In this document: positions 1-4,045 of the stretch, in pieces
How the letters are laid out: every line of letters starts with the position of its first letter
How positions within the stretch are numbered: position 1 is the first letter of the stretch
Source: Candidatus Gastranaerophilales bacterium
GTDB taxonomy: Bacteria; Cyanobacteriota; Vampirovibrionia; Gastranaerophilales; Gastranaerophilaceae
Reading direction: 5' to 3'
NCBI GenBank assembly: GCA_947628355.1
Contig: CANQZO010000098.1
Span: 1-7,145 of the forward strand
Length of the DNA: 7,145 bases
The notes under the pieces: model-generated
Told to the model about the DNA's origin: nothing
Seen by the model: the letters and a program-made list of their open reading frames with translations, nothing else
Database searches by the model: none
Translations under genes and position numbers: made by a program

Positions 1-126
1 GGTGTTTTTGCATATTCGGCAGATGATAATGTCGGAGAGGTTATGCAGTTTATCAGTAATCAACCTGAATTTTTGAAGCAATATGCACTGGAAAACGATT
101 TACCTTTTGTTGTTTTCGGTAATTAA
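1..126 (+). CDS. C-terminal fragment of an unrecognised protein (5' end outside window)
   Basis: The first plus-strand frame is open from base 1 and ends at a TAA at 124-126, giving 41 residues that finish in LPFVVFGN. The fragment is a mix of acidic and aromatic residues (for example EVMQFISNQPEFLKQY) and looks like the end of an ordinary soluble globular protein. It has no membrane segment and no motif I can assign to a family. The following 92 bases carry no clear GC-rich terminator, so its transcript may read into the next plus-strand gene. It could be a chance open frame at the window edge, but amino-acid composition and the sharp AT-rich drop after the stop favour a real gene end. Confidence 0.6.
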   Translation, partial: GVFAYSADDNVGEVMQFISNQPEFLKQYALENDLPFVVFGN

Positions 127-187
127 TTGTTTTATTTGCGGATGTTAAAAATTACGTAATATTATCAAAAAAAATTATTTTTGGTTT

Positions 188-193
188 TATAAT
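188..193 (+). promoter_or_regulatory. Candidate -10 box (TATAAT) for the small downstream gene
   Basis: A perfect TATAAT lies 25 bases before the ATG at 219. Transcription would start near base 200, just ahead of the GGAGGA ribosome site, which fits a short normal leader. No good -35 hexamer sits 16-18 bases upstream (the bases there read TCAAAA), and TATAAT is common by chance in such AT-rich DNA. Confidence 0.35.
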
Positions 194-207
194 TGACATA
201 TATAAAT

Positions 208-213
208 GGAGGA
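208..213 (+). promoter_or_regulatory. Shine-Dalgarno GGAGGA
   Basis: GGAGGA stands 5 bases before the ATG at 219-221. It is a near-perfect anti-SD match, and it fixes the start of the small gene and supports its being translated. Confidence 0.8.
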
Positions 214-218
214 ATATT

Positions 219-482
219 ATGAAAATCATGTTTAATCCTATAAGAATATCTGCATCAAATAATTTCGGACGTAAAAAAATTGAAAAAGCGCCTAAATCCG
301 AACCGAAAAGTAACAGTCAATACAGTTCTGATATTGATCCTGTTCTGGCATACAGAATGGATCATAAATCATATTTTGATGAATATACAAAAGGTTTAAT
401 TGAAGCAGGTTATGAAGCAGTTGCTTCAGATGAAAAAGCATATCAACATGCAAGCTGCCTATACAGCCACCGAAATACTTAA
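219..482 (+). CDS. Small protein of unknown function (87 aa) with NNFGRKK N-terminus
   Basis: I do not recognise this protein. The ATG is supported by a GGAGGA ribosome site 5 bases upstream. Residues 1-20 are basic with polar and hydrophobic residues mixed (MKIMFNPIRISASNNFGRKK), followed by a Lys/Ser/Pro-rich probably disordered stretch to about residue 38. A more regular helical part with several Tyr, Asp and Glu residues then runs to about residue 75. The last 11 residues (HASCLYSHRNT) are unlike the rest in composition, and the neighbouring frame from 448 reads MQAAYTATEIL, so a late frameshift is possible. There is no convincing signal peptide or membrane helix. A terminator hairpin begins 21 bases after the stop, so it is probably the last or only gene of its transcript. 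From memory, similar 'NFG' N-termini recur in small proteins of gut Melainabacteria; I could not check that. Confidence 0.65.
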   Translation: MKIMFNPIRISASNNFGRKKIEKAPKSEPKSNSQYSSDIDPVLAYRMDHKSYFDEYTKGLIEAGYEAVASDEKAYQHASCLYSHRNT

Positions 483-503
483 TATTTTTATAATAAATAT
501 ATT

Positions 504-537
504 AAAAAAGAGGGATAAATCTCTCTTTTTTGTTTTT
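504..537. terminator. Bidirectional rho-independent terminator between convergent genes
   Basis: A 12-base-pair stem (504-515 with 520-531, one G-T pair) closes a TAAA loop. The arms are A-run plus GAGGGA and TCTCTC plus T-run, so on the plus strand the stem runs into TTTTTT-G-TTTTT and on the minus strand into six Ts. It lies between the stop of the 87-codon gene at 482 and the stop of nusA at 553, so it can end both transcripts. Confidence 0.8.
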
Positions 538-552
538 ATATTTTTTAAATAA

Positions 553-1788
553 TTATTCTTCAACAGCTTCTTGTTCATCCGATGAAGTTTCATCGCCCTC
601 AATATTTGCCATATCTTCTTCATCAACGGCATATTCTTCCTGTTCTCTGATTTCTTCAGCGATTTCATCAACCTCATCATCATCAACGTCTTGAGTTTCA
701 TCCTGCCTGCTTTGGTGTTGAATTTCCATTTTTTCAGCCTGTGACTCACTTTTAATATCTATCTTCCAGCCGGTTAATTTGTGAGCAAGTCTGACATTTT
801 GTCCGTCACGGCCGATAGCAAGGCTCAATTGGTCGTCGGGTACTATAACAAATGCTTCTTTTGAATACTCATCATCGGCTAAAATATCGACGGATACTAT
901 TCTTGCGGGCGACAGTGCATTTACTATATATTCAACGGGATTATCGGAATATCTTACGATATCTATTTTTTCATTTTTTAATTCGCCGATAATTGTTTGA
1001 ATACGGCTTCCTCTCGGGCCAATGCAAGCGCCGACAGAATCTACATCGGGGTCATTGCTGGTAACCGCAATTTTTGTTCTGTATCCTGCTTCACGTGATA
1101 TTGATTTTATTTCAACAATTCCGTCTTCAATTTCGGGGACTTCAAGTTCAAAAAGTTCTCTTACTATTTCTGCGTGTGCGTGAGATACTATAACCTGCGG
1201 GAGTCTTGATGTTTCTTTTACGTTCAAAACGAATACTCTTATACGATTGCCGGGTTTATAATATTCTCCGGGGATTTGTTCTTTTTGAGGCATTATAGCA
1301 TCTGTTTTGCCGATATTTACTATTACATTACGGTTTTCAACTCTTTGAATAATACCTGTTGTTAACGTGCCTTTCTTTTCCATAAATTCATCAAGAACAA
1401 GTTTTCTTTCAGCTTCTCTAATTCTTTGAGTAATAACCTGTTTAGCACTCTGAGCCGCAATACGTCCGAAGTTTTCGGGAGTAACTTCAATTTTAACTTC
1501 ATCTTCAAGTTCAACTTCATCATCAATTTCTTTCGCGTCTTTTAAAGAAATTTCTAAATCAGGGTCTTGAACTTCTTTTACAACAAGTTTTGTTCTGAAT
1601 ACACCGATTTCACCCGATTGTTCATCCAAAATGGCTTCAACATTCGGAGCGTCTTTTTGCTTAACGTGTTTTTTATACGCAGTAACCATTGCGTCGCATA
1701 AAGAAGCGACAATAACTTCTTTTGTTATTCCTTTTTCTCTTTCCAGTTCCTCGCAGGCTTCAAATAATGCCGTTCCGATTTTAATCAT
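553..1788 (-). CDS. nusA: Transcription termination/antitermination factor NusA
   Basis: NusA binds RNA polymerase and nascent RNA, promotes pausing and intrinsic termination, and takes part in antitermination of rRNA operons. The 411-residue product shows the family order: an N-terminal polymerase-binding domain (about 1-130, opening with a helix containing EELEREKGITKEV), an S1 domain (about 138-202), KH1 (about 225-300) with GACIGPRGSRIQ at 253-264, and KH2 (about 303-350) with AIGRDGQNVRLA at 324-335. Both KH GxxG loops are intact (GPRG 257-260, GRDG 326-329). Residues 362-411 form a very acidic, probably disordered tail in place of the C-terminal repeats of the 495-residue E. coli protein. 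Length lies between the Bacillus (about 370) and E. coli forms. An AGGAGA site 7 bases before the ATG overlaps the rimP stop codon, so the two are probably translationally coupled. No ylxR or infB follows; a terminator does. Confidence 0.97.
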   Translation of the reverse strand: MIKIGTALFEACEELEREKGITKEVIVASLCDAMVTAYKKHVKQKDAPNVEAILDEQSGEIGVFRTKLVVKEVQDPDLEISLKDAKEIDDEVELEDEVKIEVTPENFGRIAAQSAKQVITQRIREAERKLVLDEFMEKKGTLTTGIIQRVENRNVIVNIGKTDAIMPQKEQIPGEYYKPGNRIRVFVLNVKETSRLPQVIVSHAHAEIVRELFELEVPEIEDGIVEIKSISREAGYRTKIAVTSNDPDVDSVGACIGPRGSRIQTIIGELKNEKIDIVRYSDNPVEYIVNALSPARIVSVDILADDEYSKEAFVIVPDDQLSLAIGRDGQNVRLAHKLTGWKIDIKSESQAEKMEIQHQSRQDETQDVDDDEVDEIAEEIREQEEYAVDEEDMANIEGDETSSDEQEAVEE

Positions 1789-1795
1789 TTTTCTT

Positions 1796-1801
1796 TCTCC
1801 T
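1796..1801 (-). promoter_or_regulatory. nusA Shine-Dalgarno AGGAGA overlapping the rimP stop codon
   Basis: On the minus strand AGGAGA lies 7 bases before the nusA ATG and shares bases with the rimP TAG at 1802-1800. This geometry favours re-initiation by ribosomes finishing rimP. Confidence 0.75.
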
Positions 1802-2327
1802 ATATTTCACTAAAATATAATTTTGCAGATACAATATTATCTTTTTTTATCAATATATTTTGTTTATCCTTATACGCAAAAACCGTCAAGCCTTCATTTT
1901 CATCAAAGTCAACAATTTTTGCGACAAATTGTTTTTCTCCGCTTTCATCAATACTCTCTTTAAGTTTCAAATTAATATCTTTTCCTTTAAAGATTAAATA
2001 TTCTTTATCGGATTTAATTTTACGTTCAACCCCGGGGGAGCTGACTTCCAAGTAATACTTAAACGGTATTAACTCCTCCAAAAAGTCAGATAAACTTCTT
2101 GAAACTCTTTCACAATCATCAAGATTAACATCACGCTCGGTTGAATAAATAAATATTCTTAAAAACCACCTGTGATTTTCCTTAACAAGCTCAACCTCAA
2201 CAGGTATAAGCCCAAAGCGCATAAGGGTATTATCAATAACGGGCAGGATTTTTTCCAACAATTCGCGTTTATTAACGTACTCAAAAGTATCATTTTTCTC
2301 TGAAGAATTATGTCTTTCTTTTGACAT
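1800..2327 (-). CDS. rimP: Ribosome maturation factor RimP
   Basis: RimP assists assembly and maturation of the 30S ribosomal subunit in the cytoplasm. The 175-residue product carries the family hallmarks. An N-terminal alpha/beta domain spans about 22-97, with the DDCERVSRSLS helix at 70-80 and YYLEVSSPGVERKI at 91-104, the diagnostic motif (LEVSSPG followed by R). A C-terminal SH3-like barrel spans about 105-173. Residues 1-20 form a polar extension relative to the usual roughly 150-residue protein. The start is backed by AGGAAGG with a 7-base spacer. The gene is directly upstream of nusA with 11 bases between them, the classical rimP-nusA arrangement. A terminator-like hairpin lies in the leader, so expression of both genes may be attenuated. 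Confidence 0.95.
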   Translation of the reverse strand: MSKERHNSSEKNDTFEYVNKRELLEKILPVIDNTLMRFGLIPVEVELVKENHRWFLRIFIYSTERDVNLDDCERVSRSLSDFLEELIPFKYYLEVSSPGVERKIKSDKEYLIFKGKDINLKLKESIDESGEKQFVAKIVDFDENEGLTVFAYKDKQNILIKKDNIVSAKLYFSEI

Positions 2328-2334
2328 GATCTAA

Positions 2335-2341
2335 CCTTCCT
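2335..2341 (-). promoter_or_regulatory. rimP Shine-Dalgarno AGGAAGG
   Basis: The minus-strand sequence AGGAAGG is 7 bases before the ATG at 2327-2325 and supports that start over later Met codons. Confidence 0.7.
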
Positions 2342-2360
2342 TTCCGTTAAACTCTCAACT

Positions 2361-2389
2361 AAATAAAAAAGAAACGGGAAACCGTTTCT
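2361..2389 (-). terminator. Terminator-like hairpin with U-tract in the rimP-nusA leader (possible attenuator)
   Basis: AGAAACGG (2370-2377) pairs perfectly with CCGTTTCT (2382-2389) around a 4-base loop. Only the minus strand has a T-tract after the stem (TTTTT-A-TTT, 2369-2361), so it acts as an intrinsic terminator for leftward transcripts. It sits 34 bases before the rimP start. There is too little space between it and rimP for a full promoter, so rimP-nusA transcripts should have to pass it. It could instead end read-through antisense transcripts from mrnC crossing the HD gene. Confidence 0.7.
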
Positions 2390-2403
2390 CTAATCAACAT
2401 AAT

Positions 2404-2409
2404 ATTATA
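2404..2409 (-). promoter_or_regulatory. Candidate -10 box for rimP-nusA (TATAAT, minus strand)
   Basis: The minus strand reads TATAAT here, which would place the start point near 2397, just upstream of the leader hairpin. No good -35 is visible at the proper distance (TAAAAA), and the region is extremely AT-rich, so this is tentative. Confidence 0.3.
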
Positions 2410-2460
2410 ATAACACAATTTATTTTTTTTTAAAGTAAAGATTTATTTCATTATTTTTAG

Positions 2461-2466
2461 TATAAT
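2461..2466 (+). promoter_or_regulatory. -10 box (TATAAT) placed for a leaderless HD-gene transcript
   Basis: TATAAT ends 8 bases before the ATG at 2475. A start point about 7 bases downstream of the box falls within two bases of the ATG. No Shine-Dalgarno lies between 2461 and 2475, in keeping with leaderless initiation. The -35 region is not consensus. Confidence 0.5.
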
Positions 2467-2474
2467 ATTACATT

Positions 2475-3281
2475 ATGAAATCAGTAAAAGAATCGGTAAC
2501 AGAAACAAAAATAATAGAAAAATTAAAAAAGTACCCAAAGTGCAGCGAGCTTGTAAAGTATATTTTTCAAGATATCGAACTGCAGGAAATGCAGGAGTAC
2601 GCAAATAACGTATCAATAAAAAGACTGGGGTTTAATGACCATGGTCCCGTTCACATGAGGCAGGTGGCAATTAATTCGATAAAAATGCTGAATATATTGC
2701 ACGAAGCGGGAATACCTACTTCATTAGAGCAGGAAGAAATAGGAACTTTTGAAGACAGTTTGTGCGCAGTTGTCATTGCAAGTTTAATGCACGATTTAGG
2801 AATGATGATAGGCAGACAAGGTCATGAAGAAATGTCCGTAATGCTTGCACTGCCTCTAATAGATAGAACTTTAAATGCAATATTTAAAGATGATATTCAT
2901 AAAAGAGTAGTAATAAAATCACTGGCAATAGAAGCAATAATCGGGCACATGTCCTCAAGGAAAATTCACTCGATAGAAGCGGGAATACTCTTAATCGCAG
3001 ACGGCTGCGACATGACAAAAGGCAGAGCAAGAATACCAATGGCGATTAATACCACACCAAAAGTCGGTGATATTCATAAATATTCGGCAAACGCGATAAC
3101 AAAAGTTAATATTCAGCACGGTGAAACAAAACCGATTAAAATAGATATAGAAATGTCAGCTCAGGTAGGCTTTTTCCAGATTGAAGAAGTATTATTTACA
3201 AAAATAGACTCAAGCCCCGCAAAACAGTTTATTGAATTATACGCAGGCGTAGAGGGCGAAGAAAGAAAAAGATATTTATAA
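2475..3281 (+). CDS. HD-domain metal-dependent phosphohydrolase, substrate unknown
   Basis: This 268-residue cytosolic protein belongs to the HD superfamily, whose members hydrolyse phosphoester bonds, often in nucleotides, using His/Asp-bound metals. Visible metal-ligand candidates are H56 and H60 in GFNDHGPVH, the HD doublet H106-D107 in SLMHDLGM, H117 in GRQGHEEM, H158 in IIGHMSS, and D176/D179 in LIADGCDM. The basic run TKGRARIP (181-188) may line the active site. Residues from about 205 to the end form a beta-rich C-terminal region (VNIQHGETKPIKIDIEM) that I cannot assign. There are no membrane or signal segments. The ATG has no ribosome site but a TATAAT just upstream. The next in-frame Met (39) also lacks a good site and would start only 17 residues before H56. 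The stop overlaps the mrnC stop on the other strand. It diverges from rimP. The fold is secure, the substrate is not. Confidence 0.88.
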   Translation: MKSVKESVTETKIIEKLKKYPKCSELVKYIFQDIELQEMQEYANNVSIKRLGFNDHGPVHMRQVAINSIKMLNILHEAGIPTSLEQEEIGTFEDSLCAVVIASLMHDLGMMIGRQGHEEMSVMLALPLIDRTLNAIFKDDIHKRVVIKSLAIEAIIGHMSSRKIHSIEAGILLIADGCDMTKGRARIPMAINTTPKVGDIHKYSANAITKVNIQHGETKPIKIDIEMSAQVGFFQIEEVLFTKIDSSPAKQFIELYAGVEGEERKRYL

Positions 3282-3644
3282 ATTAAAATCAATAAGCTCA
3301 TCCATTTTAGAGCATAATTCGCTATATCTTTTTTTATCGTGAATATAGTTATAACCTAAAACGACTTCCAATGAAGTTGCGGCAGAATGCAGAGCTTTAT
3401 TAATTCTTCTGGCGCTTGAGGTGGGAATATTTCTTGCCCTGCGGGCAAGTTCAAGCTCTGGAGGAGTTAAAAACGGAGTAAGTTTTTCCAATAGTTCCGA
3501 TTGAAACCCTGCATTAACAAAATGAACTGTATATTTATGCAGTCTTTGAAGATTTGAAGTAAGCATAATAGTGCGTTCGCGTATAAATACTTCATAAACC
3601 GCGTCTCCAATATGTGCATAATTTTTAATATTAAGTTCGCGCAT
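3276..3644 (-). CDS. mrnC: Mini-ribonuclease 3 (Mini-III)
   Basis: Mini-III is a dimeric RNase III-type enzyme without a dsRNA-binding domain. In Bacillus it matures the ends of 23S rRNA by cutting double-stranded precursor RNA. The 122-residue product matches the usual length and shows AHIGDAVYEVFIRE (10-23, catalytic Asp14 with Glu18), LELARRARN (64-72, the conserved Arg-rich RN motif) and the ATSLEVVLGYNYI block (89-101, with Glu93 as the second acidic catalytic residue). A dsRBD is absent, as expected. The ATG has no Shine-Dalgarno. A minus-strand TATAAT lies 10 bases upstream, which suggests a near-leaderless transcript, although the gene is also only 25 bases behind the 120-codon gene and could be co-transcribed. 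Its stop overlaps that of the convergent HD gene by 6 bases, and no terminator separates them. Confidence 0.93.
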   Translation of the reverse strand: MRELNIKNYAHIGDAVYEVFIRERTIMLTSNLQRLHKYTVHFVNAGFQSELLEKLTPFLTPPELELARRARNIPTSSARRINKALHSAATSLEVVLGYNYIHDKKRYSELCSKMDELIDFNL

Positions 3645-3654
3645 AACAAACTTA

Positions 3655-3660
3655 ATTATA
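3655..3660 (-). promoter_or_regulatory. Candidate -10 box (TATAAT) for mrnC, near-leaderless position
   Basis: On the minus strand TATAAT lies in the 25-base gap before mrnC, 10 bases from its ATG, so transcription would begin within about four bases of the start codon. No Shine-Dalgarno is present. The -35 position is not consensus. Confidence 0.42.
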
Positions 3661-3669
3661 TTACAAATT

Positions 3670-4032
3670 TTAATTATTTTTATAAATACAAGTCTCTATT
3701 TGTTTTATTAATTCTTCAACATCCGAATCCGAAAACAACTTTGAATCAGCATTTTTTATAGTATCTTGTGCCCTTTTAATAACCTCATCAAAAGTATTTT
3801 TAGGATAATTTCTCGAGCCCCATGCAGTAAGCATTCTTCCGCTTCCATCTTTATTAATATAGTATGTCTTTTGGGCATCAAACCAACCAATCCTGTTTGA
3901 TGACAATATCAAAGCACCGCTATGAGGGTCAATTTCTCCATGGTATTCATATTCTTTCTGCGTTTCTCTTTTAATGTTGTTGGCGGTTGGAGTGTTCAAT
4001 ATTTGTGGCATTTTTGCATCGTCGATATTCAT
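3670..4032 (-). CDS. Small protein of unknown function coupled to the large metallopeptidase gene (120 aa)
   Basis: I do not recognise a family. Residues 1-28 are polar and probably disordered. Residues about 30-72 look beta-rich, with a likely hairpin at WFDAQKTYYINKDGSGRML (50-68), and 80-117 are predicted helical (FDEVIKRAQDTIKN, DVEELIKQIETCI). There is one cysteine, C115, and no signal peptide or membrane segment, so it should be cytosolic. It starts 13 bases after the stop of the large metallopeptidase gene, with AAGGA 7 bases before the ATG, so the two are almost certainly co-transcribed. A small soluble gene immediately after a long gene with a C-terminal enzyme domain is the position of an immunity protein, but chaperone, adaptor or unrelated roles are equally open. 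mrnC follows 25 bases later. Confidence 0.75.
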   Translation of the reverse strand: MNIDDAKMPQILNTPTANNIKRETQKEYEYHGEIDPHSGALILSSNRIGWFDAQKTYYINKDGSGRMLTAWGSRNYPKNTFDEVIKRAQDTIKNADSKLFSDSDVEELIKQIETCIYKNN

Positions 4033-4039
4033 TCTACAT

Positions 4040-4044
4040 TCCTT
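4040..4044 (-). promoter_or_regulatory. Shine-Dalgarno AAGGA of the 120-codon gene
   Basis: AAGGA lies 7 bases upstream of the ATG at 4032-4030, immediately after the TAA of the large gene. An ATG-TAG pair inside the spacer (4039-4034) is not a usable start. Confidence 0.65.
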
Positions 4045-4045
4045 T

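Noticed and set aside
151..160. Palindrome ATTACGTAAT as an operator
   Set aside because: It is a single 10-base palindrome in AT-rich DNA with no second copy or clear promoter overlap, so there is too little support.
164..185. Weak A/T hairpin after the first gene fragment as a terminator
   Set aside because: The stem is nearly all A-T with a G-T pair, and no convincing T-tract follows; it is expected by chance in such AT-rich DNA.
193..198. Perfect TTGACA as a -35 box for the 87-codon gene
   Set aside because: A matching -10 (TATTAT at 215-220) would overlap the start codon and put transcription inside the gene, leaving the strong GGAGGA unused. The TATAAT at 188-193 fits better.
459..749. 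Minus-strand reading frame of 96 codons overlapping the nusA tail
   Set aside because: It is an out-of-frame shadow of the acidic nusA tail, giving a Lys/Met-rich low-complexity product, and it runs through the terminator.
1631..1813. Plus-strand frame opposite the start of nusA
   Set aside because: It is antisense to conserved nusA codons, with no ribosome site and composition typical of a shadow frame.
3467..3649. Minus-strand 60-codon frame within mrnC, starting at a TTG
   Set aside because: It overlaps mrnC out of frame, and the mrnC frame shows clear Mini-III motifs.
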